Part shown: piece after piece, positions 43,436-52,400 of the stretch | Layout of the letters: each line of letters begins with the position of its first letter | How positions within the stretch are numbered: position 1 is the first letter of the stretch | Assembly (NCBI RefSeq): GCF_025770725.1 | Contig: NZ_JANZKZ010000002.1 | Span: 124,001 to 188,000, forward strand | DNA from: Sulfurospirillum oryzae | GTDB taxonomy: Bacteria; Campylobacterota; Campylobacteria; Campylobacterales; Sulfurospirillaceae | Direction: 5' to 3' | Length of the DNA stretch: 64,000 bases | Program-made: the position numbers and the translations under genes | Notes under the pieces: model-generated | What the model saw: the letters and a program-made list of their open reading frames with translations, nothing else | Told to the model about the DNA's origin: nothing | Databases searched by the model: none

Positions 43436-43915
43436 ATGTCGCGCATTTGGCTTTTTAGCGATGGCAGTGTCAATACGCAAACCCATGTAGGTTTTGGTGC
43501 GTATGTTATCGTCCATGAAGATGCACCTTTTGATGCACACAGCGCTTTACATGTAAAGGTAAAAGCATTTACACAAACCTCTTCAACCAAGCTGGAACTT
43601 CAGACACTGTTGTGGGCTTTAGAAGAGGTGAAAGTCTTTGGAAAGCCCATCATCATTCATACTGATTCACAAAATATCATTGGGTTAGAAACTAGGCGAG
43701 AGCGGTTTGAGCGCAATGGCTATGAAACGAAGCAAAAGAGGGTTCATGAACATGCTAAATTGTATCAAGCGTTTTATGCGATGATGGATAGTGTGGAGTG
43801 TTCTTTGGTGAAAGTGAAAGGGCATAAGCTTACATGTAAAAAAGATGAAGTGGATCGTTACTTTACGCTTGTTGATCGCGCAGCACGTGAGGCACTTCGA
43901 CAAAGTGGTCTTTAA
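43436..43915 (+). CDS. RNase H-fold protein (RNase HI-like)
   Basis: 159-aa protein with the RNase H catalytic residues: Asp in LFSDGSVN, Glu in STKLELQTLLWALE, Asp in IIHTDSQNI and Asp in TLVDRAAREAL. It would cleave RNA in RNA/DNA hybrids. It is more diverged than standard RnhA (the LFSDGSVNTQTHVGFGAYVI start replaces TDGSCLGNPGPGG), so it may be a second RNase H-like enzyme. Two palindrome copies lie within the gene (43545, 43830) and one just after it (43920). Confidence 0.78.
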   Translation: MSRIWLFSDGSVNTQTHVGFGAYVIVHEDAPFDAHSALHVKVKAFTQTSSTKLELQTLLWALEEVKVFGKPIIIHTDSQNIIGLETRRERFERNGYETKQKRVHEHAKLYQAFYAMMDSVECSLVKVKGHKLTCKKDEVDRYFTLVDRAAREALRQSGL

Positions 43916-44019
43916 CTGTTTACATGTAAAGCAAAAAGCACGAGAAGCGTGCTTAGAGTTGTTACAGAATTTATGAATGAGAAAGTTGGTGAGAACTTTC
44001 TCTTATTTAGAGGCAAAGA

Positions 44020-44310
44020 TTATTTGCCAAAGTATTTTGAAGCGTGGTGCATTGTTGACTTTGTGGACTGCCAAATGGACTCAACACCTTTTTTCAAAGC
44101 GTCAAATTTATCTTCAGTCGCATCTACAAGCTCTGCAAGTTTGGTTTTACCCTCACTCATTTTTTCTTCAAGTTGTTTGATCTGTTTGTGCATTTCTATT
44201 TGAGCATCTGCACTCGCACCTGAAGCTTCTGCTTTAAATTTATCAATTTGAGCTTTACAGGTATCGAATTCTGCTTGTATTTTTTGTTCATAGAGTGCTT
44301 TATCATTCAT
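44020..44310 (-). CDS. Small coiled-coil protein, paralogue 1
   Basis: 96-aa charged, all-helical protein with heptad-like spacing (KIQAEFDTCKAQIDKFK, IKQLEEKMSEGKTKLAEL). It is a paralogue of the protein encoded just upstream at 44354; EKMSEGKTKLAEL and EGKLEEGKTKLEEL correspond. No signal peptide. It could be a stress or granule-associated protein; no function is shown. Confidence 0.68.
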   Translation of the reverse strand: MNDKALYEQKIQAEFDTCKAQIDKFKAEASGASADAQIEMHKQIKQLEEKMSEGKTKLAELVDATEDKFDALKKGVESIWQSTKSTMHHASKYFGK

Positions 44311-44353
44311 AATAAGTCCTTTTTAAATAGTATGTGTATATATATTGAAAACG

Positions 44354-44650
44354 TTATGCAGTTGCTTTGAACTTCTCAGCAGTGTCTTCAAAAGTGCTGC
44401 TAATGGACTCCCACGTTATTTCAAAGCCTTTTTTGGTTGACTCAAAGTTGCTTCCTGATGCTTTGTGTAACTCTTCAAGTTTAGTTTTTCCCTCTTCAAG
44501 TTTGCCCTCAAGGATTTTAACCTGTTTGCCTAGTTCCACTTGGACATGGGTTCTTGCGGCTAAAGCTTGTGTTCTAAAGAGGATCATTCCTGTTTTCCAC
44601 TCATTAAGTTGTATCTGTTTCGTGTGTTGGTAAAGTTCTTTACTGCTCAT
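44354..44650 (-). CDS. Small coiled-coil protein, paralogue 2
   Basis: 98-aa all-helical protein, the tandem relative of the gene at 44020, 43 bases apart. Both share the central GKQVKILEGKLEEGKTKLEEL and the KKGFE/KKGVE-x-W motif near the end. Paired arrangement indicates local duplication. Function unknown. Confidence 0.68.
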   Translation of the reverse strand: MSSKELYQHTKQIQLNEWKTGMILFRTQALAARTHVQVELGKQVKILEGKLEEGKTKLEELHKASGSNFESTKKGFEITWESISSTFEDTAEKFKATA

Positions 44651-44892
44651 TGGAGTTCCTTGTTTTGGTTTATTGTTTGAAGATACGCTTGCATTAGAAT
44701 TTTTGATTCTTTGTTTTGGTTGTTAGATGTGGAGTAAAGGGTTGAATCCTAAAATGCACAGAGTATTGGACGCTGACTTATCTGTTTCACTATACTCTTA
44801 TTTTGGAGATTGCGGTGGTTTAGAGAAATATAATACAGAGATAACCTAATTCATTACGAAAGTACCCATTATCAATTTTTGAGAACGGTTTG

Positions 44893-44915
44893 AGAGGTTA
44901 CATGTAACCTCTCTT
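44893..44915 (-). terminator. Terminator of the chemoreceptor gene, built on the palindrome
   Basis: GAGAGGTTA, loop CATG, TAACCTCTC: a perfect 9-bp stem containing TTACATGTAA, just past the stop of the minus-strand gene at 44917. The palindrome is part of the terminator as at 28224. Confidence 0.75.
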
Positions 44916-44916
44916 T

Positions 44917-46059
44917 TTAGACTTTAAATTCGTTCAGCTTTTCTTGGAGTGTCACGCCCCATTTATCAAGCACGGTTGTGATTTCCATAATCTCTTCACT
45001 TTTTTGATAAGTTGCATGAAAGATTGTCTCTATTTGCAGTGAAGCTTCTTTGATTTGCTCCGTTTCTTCTTTGAGGTTGACGGATTTTGTTGCAATATCA
45101 TTGGAGAGCGCTATGTTTTTATCGGCTACGTTGACGAGTTGCTCGAGTACAACATTGGCATTGGTAGAGACATCTTGAAGAATGTTGATTTCAGAAGCAT
45201 TGTCTTTCATCTGCTGGCTGATGGAGGTGATGGAGCTCACGATGGAAGTAATGGTTGCATTGATCTCTTCAAGGCTTTTTTGTGTCTTCTCCGCCAAGAG
45301 TCTGACTTCATCGGCAACAACGGCAAATCCACGACCGTGTTCACCTGCACGCGCTGCTTCAATGGCGGCATTAAGTGCCAATAAATTGGTCTGATCGGCG
45401 ATATCGTCGATGACGCTGAGAATATTTTTGGTTTCTTGGGTATCTTTACTCAAAGCATTGAGTTGTGTGACGAGAAGATTCTCTTTTTGAACACTTTGAG
45501 CAATCTTTTCACCTAATTCGATGATGTTTTTTTGTGTATCGCCAAGGTACGTACCGATCTGTTGCATCTGTACTTTACTCGCATGCGCATTGTGACTGAT
45601 GTCGTCAAAAACAACTTGCATGTTGTTGACATGCTTGGTGCTCTCATCGATGATGATCTTCTCTTTTTGGGTTTGAGCATGAAAAAACGAGACGATTTGT
45701 TGCAGTTGCGCTGAGATTTGGCTGTGTGTTGTGGCATGCGCTTGAAAGCCAAGAATGGCATGTCTTATTTTCTCTTTAAAAAAGACAACGGAGTCAAGCA
45801 TTTTGGCAGATTCAGCATTGAAGCTGGTGTTGATCTTGATCTCTTTGGTCAGATCCATTGAGGCTAAGGCTTGGTTGATTTTAACACTTAGATCCACGCC
45901 CCATTTTTTTTCATCAATATCATGCACGATGAGGATAATGGCAATAGCATATTGAACAATTGCCCCTAGGGTACTGGTTGTAAAAAAATAGGCATTGAGT
46001 GGAAGGATCAAAAAAGCTGCAATGTGGATAACTCTCATTCTAAGAAACAGAGATTTCAT
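44917..46059 (-). CDS. Methyl-accepting chemotaxis protein without large periplasmic domain
   Basis: 380-aa chemoreceptor: two close membrane helices near the N terminus (about 8-50) with almost no periplasmic loop, then a cytoplasmic region with the signalling tip [20 protein letters not shown] near residue 220. The hairpin tip matches that of the receptor at 33862, and the sensor is probably cytoplasmic or membrane-based. AGGAG seven bases before the ATG at 46059 decides the start over 46089. Confidence 0.87.
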   Translation of the reverse strand: MKSLFLRMRVIHIAAFLILPLNAYFFTTSTLGAIVQYAIAIILIVHDIDEKKWGVDLSVKINQALASMDLTKEIKINTSFNAESAKMLDSVVFFKEKIRHAILGFQAHATTHSQISAQLQQIVSFFHAQTQKEKIIIDESTKHVNNMQVVFDDISHNAHASKVQMQQIGTYLGDTQKNIIELGEKIAQSVQKENLLVTQLNALSKDTQETKNILSVIDDIADQTNLLALNAAIEAARAGEHGRGFAVVADEVRLLAEKTQKSLEEINATITSIVSSITSISQQMKDNASEINILQDVSTNANVVLEQLVNVADKNIALSNDIATKSVNLKEETEQIKEASLQIETIFHATYQKSEEIMEITTVLDKWGVTLQEKLNEFKV

Positions 46060-46177
46060 TGTATTTCTCCTGTATGAAATAGAATTCACATTCTACTTCA
46101 TACGAAAAAATAAAAGATTGATCTGTATCAAAAAATAGGATAAATTTACTCTCTTTTTTAAAATAACCTCAAAATCT

Positions 46178-47602
46178 TTACATGTAAAGCTTCTGATCTT
46201 CTACAACGCCAAGTTTGCGAGCGATGGCTACCGCAGCCGTTCTGCCATCAAGTGCGGCATTGACAACGAGGTTTGCGCCTCTGACCACATCACCACCCGC
46301 GAAAATGAATGGATGAGAGGTCTCTTTATTCTCATCGACGATGAGGGTGTTTGAGCGTCCAACAGAGAGATTCAGTTCATCGTAAAAGCTAAAATGTTTT
46401 GCCTCAAATCCAAGGGCTAGGATGATACTGTCCGCTGGCAAGGTTTGAACACTATGCGGCTTGGTTTGCAGGCGTTTGTTCTCATCGGTATAGGTTTCCA
46501 TGATTTCAAGTCCAGTAACGCGATGTTCATCATCCACCAACGCTTTTTTAGGAAGGGCGTTAAAGATAAACTGCACCCCTTCTTCTTTGGCATTAATGAC
46601 TTCGGCGCGACTTCCAGGCATACTCTCTTCACCCCTACGGTAGACACACGTCACACTTTTGGCTTTATGACGAATGGCAGTACGAAGCGCGTCCATTGCA
46701 GAGTCGCCTCCGCCAATGACCACAACGTGTTTGTTGCGCAAGATCGATTTTTGAAGGGCATGGTCGAAAAGGTTTTTTTGTGTTTGCGTAAGAAGCGTCA
46801 TGACTTGATGCACACCGTTAGCATCTTCGTTTTCCATATCGGCACTACGACCTTTTGGCACGCCTAAGCCCAAAAAAACGGCATCAAATTTCTCTTGAAG
46901 CTCGCTCAAACTTACATCTTTGCCCACTTCGGTATTTAGATGCACTTTGAGTCCCGCTTTTTTCATCCACTCAAAACGCCTTAAAATGACACTTTTGGGT
47001 AGTTTAAAGTTGGGAATACCATACATCAAAAGTCCACCCACGCGGTTTTCTCTCTCATACAGCTCGACTTCAATGTTCGAGCGTAGTAAAAATGTCGCAC
47101 AGCTAAGACCTGCTGGTCCACTACCGACAACGGCAACTTTAAATTTACGCCCCTCTGCCTGACCGTAATCGGGAATGGCACCTTGCTCGTACGCTTTTTC
47201 GTTTAAAAAGACTTCGACGTTGCCGATAGAAACAGCATGGTACTCTGTCTTTTCCAACGTACAAGAGCTTTCACAGAGCCCTTTTTTAGGGCAGACACGA
47301 CCCAGAATTTCAGGAAAAGGAGATCTGGCATTGGAGAGTTCAAAGGCTCCTAGATAGTCTTTTTCATACGTTTTTTTAAGCCATCTTGGGATGTTGTTGT
47401 TCAAGGGACAGCCTGTGCGGCAAAACTTGAATTCACTTTCAAGTCCACGTAAAAGATCGATGGGGCATTGCAGACAGCGGCTTGCTTGTGCTTTTGCCTC
47501 GCTCTCTTCAAAGTTATGATATATAGGGTAATAATCCTCAACACGCTCCTCTGCGGGACGTTTTTTGGGATAGGCTTTTGCGATTGTTTTATATTCTCTC
47601 AT
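46178..47602 (-). CDS. GltD-like NADPH oxidoreductase subunit of the hydrogenase cluster
   Basis: 474-aa flavoprotein of the glutamate synthase small-subunit family. Residues about 40-110 hold the iron-sulfur cysteines (CLQCPIDL, CRTGCPLNN, CPKKGLCESSC). The FAD-binding VAVVGSGPAGLSCA is near 157 and the NAD(P)-binding VVVIGGGDSAMDA near 285. Glutamate synthase large subunit is not adjacent; instead it lies one base after hypA at the end of the hydrogenase operon, so it may link the complex to NADPH or feed ferredoxin. The last codons KLYM and the stop are made of a perfect palindrome copy (46176-46189). Confidence 0.85.
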   Translation of the reverse strand: MREYKTIAKAYPKKRPAEERVEDYYPIYHNFEESEAKAQASRCLQCPIDLLRGLESEFKFCRTGCPLNNNIPRWLKKTYEKDYLGAFELSNARSPFPEILGRVCPKKGLCESSCTLEKTEYHAVSIGNVEVFLNEKAYEQGAIPDYGQAEGRKFKVAVVGSGPAGLSCATFLLRSNIEVELYERENRVGGLLMYGIPNFKLPKSVILRRFEWMKKAGLKVHLNTEVGKDVSLSELQEKFDAVFLGLGVPKGRSADMENEDANGVHQVMTLLTQTQKNLFDHALQKSILRNKHVVVIGGGDSAMDALRTAIRHKAKSVTCVYRRGEESMPGSRAEVINAKEEGVQFIFNALPKKALVDDEHRVTGLEIMETYTDENKRLQTKPHSVQTLPADSIILALGFEAKHFSFYDELNLSVGRSNTLIVDENKETSHPFIFAGGDVVRGANLVVNAALDGRTAAVAIARKLGVVEDQKLYM

Positions 47603-47603
47603 G

Positions 47604-47951
47604 CTATTCCTCTATGATCTCTATACTTTTTACATGTAACTCTTGTCCGCCTATCATGGCGACATCCTCGCTATAACATTTTGGACAGATAAAATGGTTC
47701 TCACTTACAACACTTTTTTCATGACAAGACGAGCACAAAAGTACCACGTCACACAGCTCTATGCTTAGAGTTGCATCGTGGCAGATGGTCTCTTCTTTAA
47801 AGGTATCAAAACACTGTTCCAAAAAATGAATTTCAATGCCACTCAACCTTCCGACACTCACTTGTAGATGTTTAATGGCTTTGGCATGATGCTTTTTCGC
47901 CTCTTTTTCGCACAAATCAATGAGTGACGCGACGATGGTATATTCATGCAT
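47604..47951 (-). CDS. hypA: Hydrogenase nickel-insertion protein HypA
   Basis: 115-aa nickel chaperone. It starts with the nickel-binding MHE, and has the zinc motif C-x2-C (LCSSCHE) and C-x2-C (FICPKCYSE) in the C-terminal half. It would deliver nickel to the large subunit encoded upstream. It lies six bases after the ferredoxin gene. HypB and other Hyp genes are not in this window. Confidence 0.88.
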   Translation of the reverse strand: MHEYTIVASLIDLCEKEAKKHHAKAIKHLQVSVGRLSGIEIHFLEQCFDTFKEETICHDATLSIELCDVVLLCSSCHEKSVVSENHFICPKCYSEDVAMIGGQELHVKSIEIIEE

Positions 47952-47957
47952 AAAAAC

Positions 47958-48431
47958 TTAGCCTTTTTGCGCCATTAACATTGTGTACTCGTCGTAATCC
48001 ACTACCGAAATGGCACTGGTGGTACAGACGCGAATACATGAAGGTCCATCGATGCGATCAAAACAGAGATTGCATTTGACTGCAACTCTACGATCTTCTT
48101 TTTGAATCATTGTGATAGCGCCATAAGGACACACCAACGAACAAGTACCGCATCCCACACACGCCTCTTCATGAATCTTGATAAAATCATCCATCTTCTC
48201 AATGACACCATGTGGACATACCGCTAAACACGAAGGTGACTCGCAGTGCATACACTGAAGCGGAGAGGTTTTGCCCTCAAACTTGATAACACGGTTACGA
48301 GAAATAAGCGGTAGTTTGGTCTCATAAGCCTCTACAAAGGCAATGCCTTGGAAACTTGCCGCACAGGCTAACTCGCAACTTAAACACCCGACACATTTGG
48401 TACTATTTGCCAATATAAAATGGTTTCGCAT
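47958..48431 (-). CDS. Polyferredoxin subunit (CooF/HydN/HycB-like)
   Basis: 157-aa protein with cysteines for about four [4Fe-4S] clusters (CVGCLSCELAC, CMHCESPSCLAVCP, CVGCGTCSLVCP, CNLCFDRIDGPSCIRVC), in the DMSO-reductase-type iron-sulfur subunit layout. The ATG at 48431 is one base after the large-subunit stop. It is probably an electron carrier between hydrogenase and a partner. A longer frame upstream overlaps the large subunit gene and is not used. Confidence 0.85.
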   Translation of the reverse strand: MRNHFILANSTKCVGCLSCELACAASFQGIAFVEAYETKLPLISRNRVIKFEGKTSPLQCMHCESPSCLAVCPHGVIEKMDDFIKIHEEACVGCGTCSLVCPYGAITMIQKEDRRVAVKCNLCFDRIDGPSCIRVCTTSAISVVDYDEYTMLMAQKG

Positions 48432-48432
48432 C

Positions 48433-49521
48433 TTAACGCTCGGTACAAGAGATACAAGGATCGATGCTGTTAAAAATAAGTGCAACATCGTCAATGCTGT
48501 TGTTTGGCATCATCACTTTGAGTGCCTCCCAGTTCATGTAGGTTGGAACTCGCCACTTCATGCGTTCAGGCTTTCGTGTGCCGTTGCTTTTGAGGTAATA
48601 CACCAACTCTCCGCGAGGCGCTTCGGTGCGAGAAGTCGCTTCACCCTCTGGCAAAAGTGTTTTTACATGTAAGGCTATATCTCCTTGCGGAAGGGCATCT
48701 AAGGCTTGGTGCAAAAGCTTCATGGATTCTAAGATTTCATACAGTCTTACTTTGGCGCGAGAGAGGACATCGCCATCTTTTTGCAAGATGACATCAAAAT
48801 GGAGTTTGTCATACGCGGCGTAAGGGGAACGTTTTCGCACGTCATTATTCACACCACTTGCCCTTGCAACAGGACCTACAACGCCAAGTTTTAGCGCATC
48901 TTCGTAACTGAGCACTCCAACACCGCTGAGTCGTGAGATCAGCGTTGGATCCGTTTCAAAAAGAGCGATGAACGCTTCGACTTTGCTTCTGTTTTTATCC
49001 AGTGTCGCTTTGATAGAAGCGATCAATTTCTCATCAAGGTCAAATTTCACGCCACCGATGGTGTTCGCACTGAGATCCATACGGTTTCCCCAAATGGCTT
49101 CTTTGAGGTCTTGAAAATCCTCGCGCGTTTCCAAAAACTGTGTCATCAGAGCTTTATTGTGAATGAGATGTGAAAGCATGCCAAGATTAAAGAGATGGCT
49201 TGCAATGCGCTTGATCTCATCGGCGATAACACGAAGGTAAAGGGCACGCTCAGGAAGTGTTATATTGGCGATTTTTTCAACTGCCATACAATAGGTAAAA
49301 GGGTGGTTGTTGGAACAGAGCGCACACACTTTTTCGGTGATGATAAGGTTTTGTAAAAAGTTTCGTTGAAGCACGATAGACTCGATGCCACGATGAACAA
49401 AACCGTTGATCATATCGACACTTTTGATGGTTTTACCATCATCATTTGGCTCGATTTTAAAATAAACTGGCTCTTCGAGGGCAACGTCAAAAGGTCCCAA
49501 AATGACTTTTGTTTTATCCAT
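48433..49521 (-). CDS. Group 4 [NiFe] hydrogenase large subunit (CooH/EchE-like)
   Basis: 362-aa catalytic subunit related to NuoD, with all nickel-iron ligands kept: Cys66 and Cys69 in VCALCSNNH, and Cys356 and Cys359 in the terminal DPCISCTER. The protein ends exactly after that motif, so no C-terminal peptide has to be cleaved, as in CooH. The large subunit is thus predicted to be an active hydrogenase and not an inactive NuoD. It overlaps the preceding gene by eight bases. Confidence 0.9.
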   Translation of the reverse strand: MDKTKVILGPFDVALEEPVYFKIEPNDDGKTIKSVDMINGFVHRGIESIVLQRNFLQNLIITEKVCALCSNNHPFTYCMAVEKIANITLPERALYLRVIADEIKRIASHLFNLGMLSHLIHNKALMTQFLETREDFQDLKEAIWGNRMDLSANTIGGVKFDLDEKLIASIKATLDKNRSKVEAFIALFETDPTLISRLSGVGVLSYEDALKLGVVGPVARASGVNNDVRKRSPYAAYDKLHFDVILQKDGDVLSRAKVRLYEILESMKLLHQALDALPQGDIALHVKTLLPEGEATSRTEAPRGELVYYLKSNGTRKPERMKWRVPTYMNWEALKVMMPNNSIDDVALIFNSIDPCISCTER

Positions 49522-50008
49522 GACGCACTCCTTCTTCAGCTTTGACTCTGCTCCAAAGCTCTTGGCTCACTTTGCCACTCATGGCTGAGGAGAGCGAGTA
49601 GTACTCTTGCAAAACACTCTCTTTAATGGACTCATCTAAAAAGAGGCGTTTAGGGTTGGGATGATTGACAATGGCGATGCCATAGATTTCGGAAAGTTCC
49701 CTCTCTGTCCAGTCCGCACTTTTAAACAGAGGCGTGATGGAGGGAACGCTTTTGTCGGTGATGCGCAGTTTAAGATTGAGCATGACACCATTGAGGTCGA
49801 AGTGATAAACAAGTTCGTGTTCATCCTCTTTTTGGTATGCGGTGATCATGCACACACGTGCATTGAGTGTTGCAAGAATTTCGGCAAGCTCTAAAAGCAA
49901 TTTTTTATCGGCAATTTCACACCAAAGGCTATCGCTATTGGGTTCAAAATGACAACGAAGTGCCATTGATTTTGTCATATCATTTAACTTTACATGTAAA
50001 GATTTCAT
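49514..50008 (-). CDS. NuoC/CooU-like hydrogenase subunit
   Basis: 164-aa subunit of the 30-kDa NuoC family. The family motif is seen in SADWTERELSEIYGIAIVNHPNPKRLFLDE. It is expected to bridge large and small subunits. It runs directly into the preceding ferredoxin gene with adjacent stop and start. Its early codons KSLHVK come from a perfect palindrome copy (49988-50001). Confidence 0.85.
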   Translation of the reverse strand: MKSLHVKLNDMTKSMALRCHFEPNSDSLWCEIADKKLLLELAEILATLNARVCMITAYQKEDEHELVYHFDLNGVMLNLKLRITDKSVPSITPLFKSADWTERELSEIYGIAIVNHPNPKRLFLDESIKESVLQEYYSLSSAMSGKVSQELWSRVKAEEGVRHG

Positions 50009-50434
50009 TTAAAGGACTCTCTTTGCAAAAGTATGGTCACGTCTGCATTTTGGGCAAAGGCTAAAGAGTGTTGTAAGCTCTTCATTTACAGTGGCAAAGC
50101 CTTTTTGCAGCAAGGTTTTTGGGACGTTTATCATAGGTTCATGACATTTGGGACATTCACCATACTCGACCGTATTGGCAGTAATGGAGGTGTATTTTTC
50201 ACTTTGGGGTGTCGTCTCTGCAAGTGTAGAGCTAAGTGTTATAGCTCCCGTTGGGCAAAAATAGGCACAGTTGCCACACAACGTGCAGGTGTTGTGCCAA
50301 ATGATGAAGTCGTAGCTTTGTTGGGGTGCAACGCAGGAGATGTTGATCGCTCCTGCTGGGCAGACGAAAACACATGTCTGACAGAGTACGCATTGCTCTT
50401 TATCAAAAGCAACTTTTCCTTTATAGGTGTTCAT
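50009..50434 (-). CDS. Two-cluster ferredoxin subunit (CooX/NuoI-like)
   Basis: 141-aa protein with two C-x2-C-x2-C-x3-CP sites (CVLCQTCVFVCP and CTLCGNCAYFCP) for [4Fe-4S] clusters. A C-terminal zinc-ribbon-like pair follows (CPKCHEP and CPKCRRD). The ATG at 50434 overlaps the stop of the small-subunit gene (ATGA), which is preferred to a start at 50455. It carries electrons from the small subunit. Confidence 0.87.
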   Translation of the reverse strand: MNTYKGKVAFDKEQCVLCQTCVFVCPAGAINISCVAPQQSYDFIIWHNTCTLCGNCAYFCPTGAITLSSTLAETTPQSEKYTSITANTVEYGECPKCHEPMINVPKTLLQKGFATVNEELTTLFSLCPKCRRDHTFAKRVL

Positions 50435-50844
50435 GCGCTTACCTTCACTTTCCAAAGCTCACAGGCTTTAATGAGTCCATCAACGATCGTTTGAGGAGAA
50501 GGTGGACAGCCAGCGATATTGACATCGACATTGACAAAGCGGTCTAATGGCCCTTCAATGGAGTAACTATCGCGAAAGACACCACCGCTAATGGGGCAAA
50601 TACCCATAGCCACAACGATTTTTTGCTCAGGCAAACGTTTCAGTGTTGCTTCTAAAAAAGGTTTGGATCGTGTGGTGATAGACCCCGTGACGATGACAAT
50701 GTTTGCCTCTTCAGGGGTGTTGGTGTAAGTGCAATGAAGGGTGTCAAAACCAAACTTTGGAACAAGGATGCTTGCAAGCAGCTCGACATCACAGCCATTA
50801 CAGGAGCCTGCGTTGATACGATAAACGTTAATATTATCTACCAT
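50431..50844 (-). CDS. Group 4 hydrogenase small subunit (CooL/NuoB-like)
   Basis: 137-aa NuoB-like subunit holding one [4Fe-4S] cluster. Cys15 and Cys18 (SCNGCD), a Cys in AMGICPISGG and one in AGCPPSPQ are the four ligands. A long frame reaches 50946 but the family start is the ATG at 50844. It is the first gene of the operon: the upstream region is a divergent HD gene, so no membrane subunit (CooM or CooK, NuoL/H-like) precedes it. Confidence 0.87.
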   Translation of the reverse strand: MVDNINVYRINAGSCNGCDVELLASILVPKFGFDTLHCTYTNTPEEANIVIVTGSITTRSKPFLEATLKRLPEQKIVVAMGICPISGGVFRDSYSIEGPLDRFVNVDVNIAGCPPSPQTIVDGLIKACELWKVKVSA

Positions 50845-51018
50845 AAAGGGTCTCTTTAGTTTATAGTTTTTTACTAATATTAATTCAATCAATAAAGATT
50901 GTTTTAAAGTTGGTATTGTAACACAATAATGAATGGATTGAGACATACAAAAGAGCTTTTTTCTAAAATCTTTACATGTAAAACGGTAAAATGCTTTATT
51001 TATATGGAAAGGATGAAA

Positions 51019-51582
51019 ATGCCAAAAAGAGAAGAGGCGTTGACACTGTTAAAAGCCTATAACGGCGATGCACTTGTTACACATGGACTTGCTGTTGAGG
51101 GGACGATGCGCTATTTTGCAAAAAAAGCGGGCGAAGATGAAGAAAAATGGGGTATCGTAGGGCTTTTGCACGATCTTGATTATGAAAAATACCCTGAACA
51201 GCATTGCCATAAAACAGCAGAGATTATGCGAGAACATGGCTACTCTGAAGAGATAATACGGGCTATTATGTCGCATGGCTTTGGTTTTTGCACCGATGTT
51301 GAACCTCTCTCAAAAATGGAGAAAACCCTTTATGCCGTTGATGAACTCACAGGTTTGATTACCGCGTGTGCGTTGGTTCGTCCAAGCCGTTCTGTGATGG
51401 ATTTGGAGCTTTCCTCTGCGAAAAAGAAGTTTAAAGACAAAGCTTTTGCCGCGGGTGCTAGCAGAGAAGTCATTCAAAAAGGAGCTGATATGTTAGGTGT
51501 CAGCGTTGATGAACTCATTGTTGACGTTATTGCCGCTATGAGAGCCATTGCTCCAAGTCTTGGGTTGGAGCTTAAAAACTAA
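51019..51582 (+). CDS. HD-domain phosphohydrolase
   Basis: 187-aa metal-dependent HD protein. His and His-Asp are seen in ALVTHGLAVEG and VGLLHDLDYEKYPEQHCHKT, with a further HGFGF and a VDELTG segment, as in small HDIG-type hydrolases. The AAGG at 51009-51012 favours the ATG at 51019. A palindrome copy lies just upstream (50972). The substrate is unknown; it is not part of the hydrogenase operon. Confidence 0.82.
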   Translation: MPKREEALTLLKAYNGDALVTHGLAVEGTMRYFAKKAGEDEEKWGIVGLLHDLDYEKYPEQHCHKTAEIMREHGYSEEIIRAIMSHGFGFCTDVEPLSKMEKTLYAVDELTGLITACALVRPSRSVMDLELSSAKKKFKDKAFAAGASREVIQKGADMLGVSVDELIVDVIAAMRAIAPSLGLELKN

Positions 51583-51583
51583 T

Positions 51584-52360
51584 CTAGCGACGACGCCTCT
51601 TAGCAGGAGCTTTTTTGACAATAGGGCGATAATCGACAATGGTTGTTGTCCCCTTTCCAGGGTAGCGATTCATTTCGAACTGTTCACCCAGTTTTGCAAG
51701 GAGAGATGTCAGTTTACTAGAACCATAGGTGCGTGGATCAAAGTCTGGTGATTGGCGTTTGATGTACGCACCAGCTGCCGATACACTTGCCCAACCCTCA
51801 TCATCTTGCGTTTTTTCCCAGCCTACATGTAAAAGTTTTGCAAGCTCTTTTAAGCTGTCTTCATTGGTTGCTTTTGAAGGTTTAAGTTCGGGTGTGCCTT
51901 CCAATGTTTCTGTGTTAACGCTAAGATTTTCGGTGAAGATAAAGTCGTCACAGGCATTACGAAAGGAGATAGGCGTTTTGTGCTCACCAAATCCAAAAAC
52001 GTAGATTTCTGATTCTTTGAGGCGAGAGGCTAGCTTGGTAAAGTCACTGTCACTTGAAACGAGGGCAAAGGCATCAAATTTTTGAGTGTAGAGTAAGTCC
52101 ATCGCATCAATAATCATCGAAGCATCGGTTGAATTTTTCCCTGTGGTGTAAGCAAATTGCTGGATGGGCTGCACGGCAAGCTCGTTGAGGCTCTCTTTCC
52201 AGTTTTTGAGGTAACTGCTCGACCAGTCACCATAGGCACGCTTCACGATGATATGCCCGTGTGTCGAGAGTTCTGCAAGGATGAGCTCAAGCTTGCTTTG
52301 TTGAGCATTGTCCGCATCGATTAAGACAACGATTCGTTTCTCTTCACTAATATTTTTCAT
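51584..52360 (-). CDS. NYN-domain protein with OST-HTH/LOTUS domain
   Basis: 258-aa protein with an N-terminal NYN/PIN-like nuclease domain (about 8-150; the acidic residues in VLIDADNAQQSK, STDASMIIDAMDL and SSDSDFTKLA). A C-terminal OST-HTH/LOTUS RNA-binding fold (about 165-240) and a basic tail KKAPAKRRRR follow. LabA/DUF88-type proteins act on RNA; the target here is unknown. It is convergent with the HD gene, one base apart. Confidence 0.85.
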   Translation of the reverse strand: MKNISEEKRIVVLIDADNAQQSKLELILAELSTHGHIIVKRAYGDWSSSYLKNWKESLNELAVQPIQQFAYTTGKNSTDASMIIDAMDLLYTQKFDAFALVSSDSDFTKLASRLKESEIYVFGFGEHKTPISFRNACDDFIFTENLSVNTETLEGTPELKPSKATNEDSLKELAKLLHVGWEKTQDDEGWASVSAAGAYIKRQSPDFDPRTYGSSKLTSLLAKLGEQFEMNRYPGKGTTTIVDYRPIVKKAPAKRRRR

Positions 52361-52400
52361 GCTTATGCCTTTAAAACGTAGTTATGAAATTATAGCTTAG

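Noticed and set aside
44727-44849. Short frame of 40 codons upstream of the coiled-coil genes, reading MWSKGLNPKMHRVLDADLSV at its start
   Set aside because: No ribosome site, no recognised family and an isolated position; likely chance, although its composition is not absurd.
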